From contig JBEAVK010000326.1 in NCBI GenBank assembly GCA_041160955.1, positions 1 through 13,872 of the forward strand: DNA of 13,872 bases, read 5' to 3'. Position 1 is the first letter of the stretch, and every line of letters begins with the position of its first letter. The stretch is from M3007 sp041160955 (lineage in GTDB: Bacteria; Bacteroidota; Bacteroidia; Chitinophagales; Saprospiraceae). A program made the translations under genes and the position numbers. The notes beneath the pieces were generated by a model. It ran no database searches and was not told where the DNA came from. It saw only the letters and a program-made list of their open reading frames with translations. Positions 1-7,130 of this stretch are shown one piece after another.

Positions 1-2
1 AA

Positions 3-143
3 AAAGAAGGCAAAATATGGGTTGGTCGCTTGTTGGGCTGTCATTATTGGTATGGATAAGGCTAAGTAATGGCCTCCAAAGATGGTTAATGTATCAGGAG
101 CATTCCCATAAACCAGCGAAGTTTTCGGTACATTTTTTTTCCT
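3..143 (-). other. Possible coding remnant or partial gene running off the left edge
   Basis: Read on the minus strand, codons 143 down to 3 are open and run off the window edge. The 47 residues look protein-like, with stretches such as TSLVYGNAPDTLTIFGGHYL and SIPIMTAQQATNPYFAFF. There is no good start: the frame opens after a TAA at 144-146, and the only ATG lies well inside. The adjacent minus frame just upstream (262 to about 138) also reads plausibly (AEYHFVVHPSDTKYTEYKY). The two frames meet at an 8-base T run (133-140), so a one-base slip there would join them. This could be a frameshifted gene, a decaying remnant, or chance. I recognise no family. The overlapping plus-strand ORF at 17-256 has an odd Trp/Cys/His-rich composition and I do not favour it. 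Confidence 0.2.
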
Positions 144-276
144 TTACAAAAGATGCGCTGTGGCTTTGTACAGTATTTGTACTCGGTGTATTTTGTATCG
201 CTTGGATGCACCACAAAATGGTATTCAGCAATAGATCGCCGAAAATGGAGGTGTAAGTGTAATGATCATCATAAAC

Positions 277-405
277 TTACCACTTATACCCATACCCAAT
301 CCGAACCACCTGCGTTTCATAAAAATCCGCACTCCGCAAAACAAAACCATTCCCGACGATCTCTTTTTGCCTTGTATTGGGCAAAAATGAAGATAGGAAA
401 TATCA
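277..405 (-). pseudogene. 41-codon C-terminal-like remnant ending in GYGYKW
   Basis: On the minus strand a reading frame of 41 codons runs from just after a TGA (403-405) to a TAA (277-279). It has no ATG. Its end, with FVLRSADFYETQVV and then RIGYGYKW, has alternating polar and hydrophobic residues and a terminal aromatic residue, as is common for the last strand of outer-membrane beta-barrels. Codon use looks coding-like. It lies just downstream of the NRAMP-like gene. It may be the tail of a gene whose front was deleted, or a chance frame. The family is not recognised. It also contains an 8-bp inverted repeat (364-371 and 380-387). The rest of 1-440 shows nothing else I can support. Confidence 0.28.
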
Positions 406-440
406 AATAAATGACGGCTAATTGTATTTTTTGTGCATTT

Positions 441-1634
441 TTATGAAGTTTTAAGTGCTTTTTGGATCTCCGCAACCATCGTTAAACCACCAAAATAAAA
501 CAACAAAATAGCAACAATTGCTCCGAGTATAAGATATATTTTAGGATGCTTGTATCCGTTCATAATCCGCTGTTGAGTAGCCGCCACGAGCATGATGCCT
601 AAGGAAAAAGCAAGGATAAAGCCGTTAAAAGCACCTGCAAAAATCAGTACTTTGATCGGCTTGCCAAATAAGGCAAACAATAAAGCCGCAGTAACTATAA
701 AAGCAATGGTGATCTGCTGTTTACGCGCCACAAAAAATGGATGATACGATTGGGCAAACGATACCGAAGTAAAAGACGCGCCCACCACCGAGGTCACCGA
801 AGCAGCCCATATCACAATACCAAAAATATAATAACCCACTTGGCCTGCTGCTAGTTGGAACACCGAAGCGGCGGGGTTAGTTGGATCAATGGCCACACCG
901 CGCATAACCACGCCTAATGCTGCCAAAAACAATAAAATACGCATTAAACTAGCAACTCCGATGGCTGTTACGGCGCTTGTATTGGCCTGTTTTACATTTT
1001 CGATACCACTGATTCCAGCATCCAGTAAACGATGCGCGCCTGCAAACGTGATATACCCGCCCACCGTGCCACCTACGATGGTAATAATAGACATCATATC
1101 AATGGTATCGGGTATAAAAGTTTTATGGATCGCCTCGTAAATAGGCGGACGCGAGCCAACGGCCACATAAAGCGTAAGACCAATCATCACAAATCCAAGT
1201 ATTTTAGCAAACCAATCCATCGCTTTACCCGCATCTTTGATGATAAAAAGCAAGATACAAATCAATGCGCTCAACAAGGCTCCAGTCGTCGTATCCAAGC
1301 CAAATAGCACATTCAAACCCAGTCCGCAACCTGCAATATTGCCAATATTGAACACCATTCCACCCGTAATAATCATAGCAGACAAAATAGGCCCAAGTCC
1401 CGGTAGTAGTTGCTGTGCAATATCTTGTGCAGGCTTTTGAGCCACAGTAATAATCCGCCAAATATTGACTTGCGCCACCAAATCAACAAGAATGGAAACC
1501 AAAATAGCAAACCCAAAACTGGCCAGTAGTTTAGTGGTAAAAACAGCAGTCGAAGTAAGAAAACCCGGCCCAATAGCAGATGTGGCCATCAGGAATGCTG
1601 CACCATAAAAAGCGGAATTTGATTTTTTAAACAT
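441..1634 (-). CDS. NRAMP-fold transporter linked to 5-oxoprolinase (YcsG-like)
   Basis: Predicted inner-membrane protein of 397 residues with about 10-11 hydrophobic segments, matching the length and fold pattern of the NRAMP (divalent metal:H+ symporter) family. The start chosen is the ATG at 1634, giving MFKKSNSAFYGAAFL; the longer frame from 1691 adds 19 unlikely residues overlapping pxpA. This start overlaps the pxpA stop by 8 nt, which implies translational coupling. The TM1 motif begins GPGFLTST (residues 22-29), but the DPGN metal-binding motif that should follow is absent. The TM6 region (about 186-206) reads GGYITFAGAHR where typical members have a MPH motif. The gene order resembles Bacillus subtilis ycsF-ycsG with kipI-kipA. 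Divalent-metal transport is therefore doubtful. Uptake of 5-oxoproline or a related compound is an inference from context only. The family call is strong; the substrate is unknown. Confidence 0.88.
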   Translation of the reverse strand: MFKKSNSAFYGAAFLMATSAIGPGFLTSTAVFTTKLLASFGFAILVSILVDLVAQVNIWRIITVAQKPAQDIAQQLLPGLGPILSAMIITGGMVFNIGNIAGCGLGLNVLFGLDTTTGALLSALICILLFIIKDAGKAMDWFAKILGFVMIGLTLYVAVGSRPPIYEAIHKTFIPDTIDMMSIITIVGGTVGGYITFAGAHRLLDAGISGIENVKQANTSAVTAIGVASLMRILLFLAALGVVMRGVAIDPTNPAASVFQLAAGQVGYYIFGIVIWAASVTSVVGASFTSVSFAQSYHPFFVARKQQITIAFIVTAALLFALFGKPIKVLIFAGAFNGFILAFSLGIMLVAATQQRIMNGYKHPKIYLILGAIVAILLFYFGGLTMVAEIQKALKTS

Positions 1635-2346
1635 GGTTGAGCAATGTGTAAATAGTTGTAGCAAATTCCACCGCATGAGCACCATCGCCATGAATACAAA
1701 TGGTATCGACTTTGATTGGAATAGGTTGCCCTTCGGCCATTACGGTGCCTTCTTGTACCATTTGTAATACTTGTTTTGCGGCCTCGTACGGATCAGTGAT
1801 CAGTGCATTGGACTGTGACCGAGGAGTAAGTGAACCATTCAGTTGATAAGTTCGGTCGGCAAACACCTCATGCAACGACGCAATACCCATGGATTCCGCT
1901 AGTTGAATAAAAGTACTGCCGCTGAGTGCATACAATTTAAGACTGGCATCTGTTTCTAATATGGCTTTTATGATTGCATTGGCTATTATTTCGTCTTTTG
2001 CTGCCATATTGTACAGGGCTCCATGTGGCTTTACATGGTGTAAAGTAGTATTGTTTTTTGCAGCAATATTAGACAGCATATCGATTTGCTTTTTGACCAT
2101 ATCGCATATTTCATCGGGGGGGAAATGTAGGTTGGTTCGCCCAAAATTAGCGCGATCTGGAAACGACGGGTGTGCGCCTATTTTTACATTGTGCTCCAAT
2201 GCCCTTTCAATCGTCTTTTGCATCAAATCCTTATCGCCGGCATGGTAGCCACAGGCAATATTGGCAGAGTGAATAAATGGCATTAATTGGGTGTCATTGG
2301 GCATGCCCTCGCCCATATCGCAGTTGATATCAATGGAATAACGCAT
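1627..2346 (-). CDS. pxpA: 5-oxoprolinase subunit A (LamB/YcsF family)
   Basis: Cytosolic subunit of the prokaryotic ATP-dependent 5-oxoprolinase PxpABC, which hydrolyses 5-oxo-L-proline to L-glutamate. The protein is 239 residues from the ATG at 2346 (MRYSIDINCDMGEG); a TTG two codons upstream at 2352 is possible but less likely. Family motifs appear in order: DINCDMGEG near the N-terminus, ANIACGYHAGD, GAHPSFPDR followed by FGR, HVKPHGALYN, EVFADRTY, LTPRSQSNALI, and ICIHGD near the C-terminus. The Asp and His residues in these motifs fit the family's deacetylase-like barrel fold. Length is close to the usual 240-255 residues. It overlaps the end of the upstream pxpBC gene by 17 nt and the downstream transporter by 8 nt, so it is surely co-transcribed with both. 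No frame damage is seen. Confidence 0.95.
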   Translation of the reverse strand: MRYSIDINCDMGEGMPNDTQLMPFIHSANIACGYHAGDKDLMQKTIERALEHNVKIGAHPSFPDRANFGRTNLHFPPDEICDMVKKQIDMLSNIAAKNNTTLHHVKPHGALYNMAAKDEIIANAIIKAILETDASLKLYALSGSTFIQLAESMGIASLHEVFADRTYQLNGSLTPRSQSNALITDPYEAAKQVLQMVQEGTVMAEGQPIPIKVDTICIHGDGAHAVEFATTIYTLLNHV

Positions 2347-3967
2347 CGACAATGGCTTGTTCTGTCAGATAAAGCATTTGGGCTTCATCATGGGTAATGT
2401 ATTGAAAATGAATACTTTCACCCGGAATGGCTTGTGCCAAAATGGGTAAATCTATAGCGGCAACTTGACCAACACGCGGGTATCCTCCGGTCGTTTGGCA
2501 ATCGTTCATCAGTACGATTAATTGACCGCTTGGGGTCAGTTGAATTGTCCCTTTGGCTACCGCCGTGGAGCGCAACGCATCCTGAACGCCCAAATGTAGC
2601 ACTTCTCCTTGTAAATGTAGCCCCATTCTGTCGCAGCGGTTGCTTAGGGTATAGTTTTGGTCAAAAAATGTGCGCTGACTTGCTGTCGTCATCCAATCAA
2701 ATTCGGGGCCTTGCAGTACACGTATATTCTTTTTTTTGTCCCATATTGGAATTGGCCAATTACCTGCATCTTTTGGCGTAGTATAGGGTATTGCACCAAT
2801 GTTTAATGGCATATTCGCCGCAAGAGGCTGCCCAATTCCCGCTTTGAGGCAAACACTTTGGCTACCCATTATTGTAGTACCATGAAACCCTCCCTGCACC
2901 GCAATATATGTCCTCAAGCCTTGATTATTAAACCTGATTTCGAGTATGTCACCCGCAGAAACCCTAGTTTTATGGTAGTAGGCCATCGGTGATTTTCGCA
3001 GCAATGCCACTCCTGCACCCGTGACAACAATGTCTATATCCTTGCAAAATTGGAGATTAAGGCCACCCATGGTGCATTCTATCGTCGCAGCATCGGGCGT
3101 ATTGCCCACCAAGGCATTAGCCCAATGGTGTGCTGGTAGATCCATTGCGCCGCTATTGGGTACGCCATAAGCAAGGAAACCAAACCTGCCCCGATCTTGT
3201 ATAGTGGAAAACACACCTGATTTTACGACGATTATATCCGGTTTTGGGGCTTGGATAGACGTATTGGTCGTGTCTCTCTCTTCGGCTAATAATTGCAGAT
3301 AAGTCTCTTTTGAAATACTATAAAATTGCACATGATCGCCCGTTTTAAATAAAAAAGGATGCGCTTGATCGCGGTCAAATAAGCGCAAAGGAGTACGTCC
3401 AATAATTTGCCAACCCCCTGGCGAATCCAACGGGTAAATCCCTGTTTGGTTATCAGCAATACCCACCGATCCAGCCTCAACTAAAGCACGCGGTGAGGAT
3501 TTTCGAGGTGTGGCAATCGCTGGGTTCACCGTGCCCAAATAGGGGAAACCGGGCAAAAAACCCATCATATACACGCTGTAAACTGTGTTTTGGTGTATTG
3601 CTATGACTTGTTCTGTCGTAATGCCGTGTGCTTGTGCAATTACTTCGAGATCTGCACCAAACGCTGCATCGTAACAAACAGGGACTAAAACTGTATTTGG
3701 TACTAATAAAGCCGTTTGTATCGCATCCCATTCGTACCGCTCCCACGATGCTTGCACCAATGCAAATATGGAAACGCCTATTCTTGGTTGGTAAAAAATA
3801 GTTAGCGTATGGTAAGCAGGTACCATTTCGACCATACCCTCCATTGGATACTGTAGTAACCATCTGTAAAACGATTGTATAGCCGAATGGATGGCTTGAT
3901 TTATGTCATTTTCCCATTCCAATATAATGGCTGTTTCGGAAAAGTGATAGAGACGGCGGTATTGCAC
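2330..3967 (-). CDS. Fused 5-oxoprolinase subunits B and C (KipI-KipA fusion)
   Basis: A 545-residue fusion of the two partner subunits of PxpA. Residues 1 to about 225 are PxpB (KipI, AHS1 type), with GFLPGFPYLG at 136-145, then TPRKSSPR, GSVGIADNQTGIYP and SPGGWQIIGRTP (about 153-193). A short linker (226-243) leads to PxpC (KipA, AHS2 type, 244-545), with SGVFSTIQDRGRFGF, GVPNSGAMD, TGAGVALL, AVQGGF and the C-terminal NDCQTTGGYPRVGQVA. The start is a GTG at 3967: the same frame has a TAA at 3977-3979, and no ATG lies between. The gap to the upstream peptidase stop is 9 nt. In B. subtilis KipI also inhibits the sporulation kinase KinA; nothing here suggests that role. With PxpA this should form the ATP-dependent 5-oxoprolinase. 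Fused forms of these subunits occur elsewhere, so the fusion itself is not new. Confidence 0.93.
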   Translation of the reverse strand: MQYRRLYHFSETAIILEWENDINQAIHSAIQSFYRWLLQYPMEGMVEMVPAYHTLTIFYQPRIGVSIFALVQASWERYEWDAIQTALLVPNTVLVPVCYDAAFGADLEVIAQAHGITTEQVIAIHQNTVYSVYMMGFLPGFPYLGTVNPAIATPRKSSPRALVEAGSVGIADNQTGIYPLDSPGGWQIIGRTPLRLFDRDQAHPFLFKTGDHVQFYSISKETYLQLLAEERDTTNTSIQAPKPDIIVVKSGVFSTIQDRGRFGFLAYGVPNSGAMDLPAHHWANALVGNTPDAATIECTMGGLNLQFCKDIDIVVTGAGVALLRKSPMAYYHKTRVSAGDILEIRFNNQGLRTYIAVQGGFHGTTIMGSQSVCLKAGIGQPLAANMPLNIGAIPYTTPKDAGNWPIPIWDKKKNIRVLQGPEFDWMTTASQRTFFDQNYTLSNRCDRMGLHLQGEVLHLGVQDALRSTAVAKGTIQLTPSGQLIVLMNDCQTTGGYPRVGQVAAIDLPILAQAIPGESIHFQYITHDEAQMLYLTEQAIVDALFH

Positions 3968-3976
3968 GGTGCGGAG

Positions 3977-5392
3977 TTATTTCTTGTGTAAATGTAACCT
4001 AGCAAACTCCACCCAATCTTTTTGCGCTGTGTCCAATCGTATATCTGGCGGGATGCCAACGGTATCAATGCCTTTTCCGACATCTACCGCAGAAGAGCGC
4101 GTAGTCGGATACGACATTGTAAAATTACCACATGGGAACGCAATGCTATGCAGGTTGCCATAATCGCTAACCCCCGCTGTATTCACGCCAATTAAGGTCA
4201 CTTTTTGGCTTTGGCGTGCCTCTTCTACAAAACTTTCACATGAACTACCGCACCTTCCATCAATGAGGACGGCGACGCGTTGCGGATACTTTTGTTTTTT
4301 GTGTCTACCATTTTTTGTGGCTCCTTTTCGCCCGATATATTCACCCAAGTTACGATTGATTCTACGTTTCATATAACCTCCATACGCACGTATATACCAA
4401 GGATAATCCTTGTTTTTTTTAAGATTCGCGTATTTATCGGCATTGTCTTTTGTGGCCCATACCTGCGCATGGTAGGTTTTAGTCCGATTGGTGTACAATA
4501 ATGGAATTACTTTGCGGTAGGTGATATCGCTGCCACCGCCGTTACCACGGCAATCAATCACAAGGTTGGGGGTTCGAGCAAGCAGGGCTTTGTTGTCTTT
4601 AATCAATTGATCTAATTGTTTACGTACACTTTCGTCCATTGTGGGGATCACGAGCAGTAGGGTATTGCTATCCAATGTTGAAAGTTTATAAATGCCTTCG
4701 GGTTTTGTTTTGGTGGCCATGCGAGGATAGATCATGTGCCAATTACCAATTTTCAGCCGAAGTTGATCGGACTCGAAAAACGCTGTATCGTTATTGATGG
4801 AATGGTCGCGCATAAAATATTGGCTGGAAAACACGTTGGGTTGATCCGTTTTTTGCAAGTCAAATTTAATCTGCCCTGGTACCCAATAAATACTATCGGC
4901 TTTGAGGATAATGGCCGCATATTCACGCTGAGCGGTTGGTTTTTGCATAATTGCCACCTTATAATTGCCTTCTTCATTTTGCCAAATGCCTTCTAAGGGT
5001 AACCTGTTGGGTTGGTCGAAATAGGCTTTTGCCTCCGCTTCTGTTATATTGATGCGCTCTGTATGCGCAAATCGAGCCCTGATTTGCTCCGGTTTATCCC
5101 CTGCACCACCGTTTGTACTTAATTGCACATGTCCATCTCGAAACCATTTTTTCCACGCTAGTAAAAGACGAAAACATGCCGTGTCGGAATTAGCCTGCAT
5201 GGCTTGCTGCTGGAAGGTGTTTGTATGCTGCTCAAAGGCCAACTGGTTGTCTGGTGTCACTTTATCGCGGTAACCCGAATAGTTGAGTTGTATTTTTTCC
5301 TTGAAAAAATCGAATTTTTGCGCACAGTTACAATCTTGTGCGCTTAGTGCGAATGGATAAATGAGAAGGATGAATAGGTATATTTTGCTCAT
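3977..5392 (-). CDS. Secreted S41-family (C-terminal processing type) peptidase
   Basis: A 471-residue protein with a signal peptide (residues 1-18, cleavage likely after LSA). The C-terminal half has S41-type serine peptidase signatures: LVIDCRGNGGGSD (277-289), AVLIDGRCGSSCESF (374-388) with Ser383 the probable nucleophile by spacing to Glu386, IGVNTAGVSDYGN (401-413) and VGIPPD (445-450). No Lys is seen about 25 residues after the Ser, as in CtpA-type enzymes, so it may use the Ser-His-Ser-Glu style of the other S41 branch. I see no PDZ domain; the N-terminal 200 residues are a Cys-containing helical region followed by a beta-rich part. Such proteins act in the periplasm or at the cell surface; the substrate is unknown. 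Its TAA lies 9 nt before the GTG of the PxpBC fusion, which suggests one operon. The start is the ATG at 5392. Confidence 0.85.
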   Translation of the reverse strand: MSKIYLFILLIYPFALSAQDCNCAQKFDFFKEKIQLNYSGYRDKVTPDNQLAFEQHTNTFQQQAMQANSDTACFRLLLAWKKWFRDGHVQLSTNGGAGDKPEQIRARFAHTERINITEAEAKAYFDQPNRLPLEGIWQNEEGNYKVAIMQKPTAQREYAAIILKADSIYWVPGQIKFDLQKTDQPNVFSSQYFMRDHSINNDTAFFESDQLRLKIGNWHMIYPRMATKTKPEGIYKLSTLDSNTLLLVIPTMDESVRKQLDQLIKDNKALLARTPNLVIDCRGNGGGSDITYRKVIPLLYTNRTKTYHAQVWATKDNADKYANLKKNKDYPWYIRAYGGYMKRRINRNLGEYIGRKGATKNGRHKKQKYPQRVAVLIDGRCGSSCESFVEEARQSQKVTLIGVNTAGVSDYGNLHSIAFPCGNFTMSYPTTRSSAVDVGKGIDTVGIPPDIRLDTAQKDWVEFARLHLHKK

Positions 5393-5419
5393 GACACATA
5401 AAAAAGTATCTTAATGAAA

Positions 5420-5458
5420 ATAATCCTGCCCAAACCAAAATGGTTAAAGCAGGATTAT
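5420..5458 (-). terminator. Hairpin after the beta-barrel gene, probable terminator
   Basis: A perfect 10-bp inverted repeat, ATAATCCTGC (5420-5429) and GCAGGATTAT (5449-5458), encloses a second small stem, AACCA (5433-5437) and TGGTT (5441-5445). On the minus strand the stem is followed by a short T-rich tail (TTTCATTAAG, with TTTTTT further on). It lies in the 100-bp gap between the barrel gene stop and the S41 peptidase start. It likely ends or attenuates the TPR-barrel transcript. I found no TAnnTTTG promoter for the peptidase operon in this gap, so some readthrough is possible. Confidence 0.6.
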
Positions 5459-5492
5459 CTAGAAATAAACTAAATCTTAGCCCTTAACTTAT

Positions 5493-7112
5493 TTAAAACT
5501 TAGCCGTAATACCCACCAATACATTAGTACCATAAATCGGGTAATTAAACCAACGTTCACGACGGTTGTTCAAGATATTGTTCAAATCCAAAAACGCTCC
5601 AAAATATTTGGAAAACTGGTAAGTACCACCTAAGCCAAAATCGAAGAGCGCACCACTTTTACCCGGAATAGCATTCTCATCGCGGCGGCGAATCCGATCC
5701 GCAATATAACAATTGGCTTTAAATGCCGCTTTCCCTTCCAAAAGTCGATATTCACCATTAAAATTACCTTCCAATGCCGGTAAACCCCATGCTGAAATAG
5801 CATTTGACATTTTGTAGATATTTTGGCTCAATGTACCTGCTACGGTGATCTCCTTAGTGGGCTTTAAGGTAACTGTACCTTGTAAATTTGTGATTTTGGC
5901 AGTATCATACAATACCTGAAAACGCGTAATATCGCCCTCAAACTTAGTTTGGTACAACGCCAAATCGCCAGCAGTAGCATAACCTCCCTGAACGGTATAA
6001 GTCAACCAACCAACATTACCCCTGATACCACCAAAATAACTGCGATAGTCCGTATTCCGCAGTTCGGATCCTCGCATTTGGATAAACGGATTATAATCGC
6101 TGACACTGCGGTAGGTATTCTTGCGCAAATCACCATTAGCACCTACAAATAACTGAATACCATCGCCAAAAACGCGCACATTCAATTCCGCATCTGGGTA
6201 GATATGGAATACATCGCGGTTGCTCGCAAAATTACCTCCTATTTTCAGGCGTGCTGGCCCAAAATGTAAGGTAAGCGACGGTTGGATATAAATATTATTC
6301 AGTTGTTGCTTTACGGTATCCTTATAAGTTGTAAAATCGGTACGGAGGTTGATCCGCAGTACATGTTTCTCCGCAAACCATTTAGAAGCGCCAAAACCAA
6401 GATCTACCCCTGTTTCTGTGTTAGAGTAGTTGTCTTTTAAGTTGTAGATCTTTGGTGCAACAAAATAGTTCAAATCGGCATCGTTGCGTTCGCCATTAAA
6501 CAGGCGTAGGCCAATGTCTAATGTTTTGAAATTTTGGCGTACTTGTTCGGCATCAAAATTAACAAGGCTGTCATTGTAACCATAATAGTGTACACGATCA
6601 TAAGCATAACCTACTTTGGCTTCCAATGCGGTGGTTTTCGCTACCATTCCACTACCACTGAGTTGTACATCGGTATTAGAAAATCGTTGATTTTCGCGAC
6701 TTTTGAAGTTGGCTTGGTGGTGTTTTGACCAAATTTTGCCATCAAATTTATCTTTTACTCCAAATCCATACCCAAATTCGCCATAAATTGAAGTGGGTAC
6801 ACCGCCACCTGCTTTTACATAACCATTGTACATTTCTTCTTTGGCACCTGCTTTCATACCCAATGGCTTGAGTTTTGGAGCGTCATAGGTTACTTTCAAC
6901 GGACGTGGCGGCACCACATAATCTTGGTATTTGGTCGATGTATCCAAGGCTGGCAGCGTTGGGGTTACATTAAGTTTATTGGCATCGAGGAGTTGTGCCT
7001 CGTAGTTTTTGATGATATCCACCTTATCTGTTGGTCCTGTTTGGGCAACAACAAAATGGGGTAAAAGGCCAAAAAGGATGGCTATAATTGAAATTTTATG
7101 TTGTAATTGCAT
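5493..7112 (-). CDS. Outer-membrane beta-barrel protein (TonB-dependent-receptor-like barrel, no plug)
   Basis: A 539-residue protein with a signal peptide (about residues 1-23, ending VVAQ). Residues 24-92 form a Pro-rich periplasmic stretch containing YVVPPRPLKVTYDAPKLKP. From about residue 95 to the end the sequence is a run of alternating amphipathic strands rich in Tyr, Gly and Asn with charged turns, and it finishes in ITAKF with the C-terminal Phe typical of outer-membrane barrels. Near the end, FGAFLDLNNILNNRRERW resembles the final strands of TonB-dependent receptors. I see no TonB box, plug domain or carboxypeptidase-like N-terminal domain, so transport of a siderophore or sugar cannot be claimed. 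It starts 18 nt after the TPR gene, in the same direction, so the two are probably co-transcribed and may work as a complex at the outer membrane. The specific function is unknown. Confidence 0.8.
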   Translation of the reverse strand: MQLQHKISIIAILFGLLPHFVVAQTGPTDKVDIIKNYEAQLLDANKLNVTPTLPALDTSTKYQDYVVPPRPLKVTYDAPKLKPLGMKAGAKEEMYNGYVKAGGGVPTSIYGEFGYGFGVKDKFDGKIWSKHHQANFKSRENQRFSNTDVQLSGSGMVAKTTALEAKVGYAYDRVHYYGYNDSLVNFDAEQVRQNFKTLDIGLRLFNGERNDADLNYFVAPKIYNLKDNYSNTETGVDLGFGASKWFAEKHVLRINLRTDFTTYKDTVKQQLNNIYIQPSLTLHFGPARLKIGGNFASNRDVFHIYPDAELNVRVFGDGIQLFVGANGDLRKNTYRSVSDYNPFIQMRGSELRNTDYRSYFGGIRGNVGWLTYTVQGGYATAGDLALYQTKFEGDITRFQVLYDTAKITNLQGTVTLKPTKEITVAGTLSQNIYKMSNAISAWGLPALEGNFNGEYRLLEGKAAFKANCYIADRIRRRDENAIPGKSGALFDFGLGGTYQFSKYFGAFLDLNNILNNRRERWFNYPIYGTNVLVGITAKF

Positions 7113-7130
7113 AAAAGAATTTTAATAAAG

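Noticed and set aside
17..256. 79-residue plus-strand ORF with an ATG start and a hydrophobic stretch
   Set aside because: Composition is unusual (many Trp, Cys, His), there is no recognisable family, and the opposite strand reads more like protein here.
364..387. TTTTTGCC/GGCAAAAA hairpin as terminator of the pxp operon
   Set aside because: An 8-bp stem is present, but the minus-strand continuation is GAGATCG, not a T run, and it may lie inside a coding remnant.
1635..1691. Longer N-terminus for the NRAMP-like gene
   Set aside because: The extra 19 residues lie wholly inside pxpA and do not resemble the family N-terminus; the ATG at 1634 gives a normal start and a short overlap.
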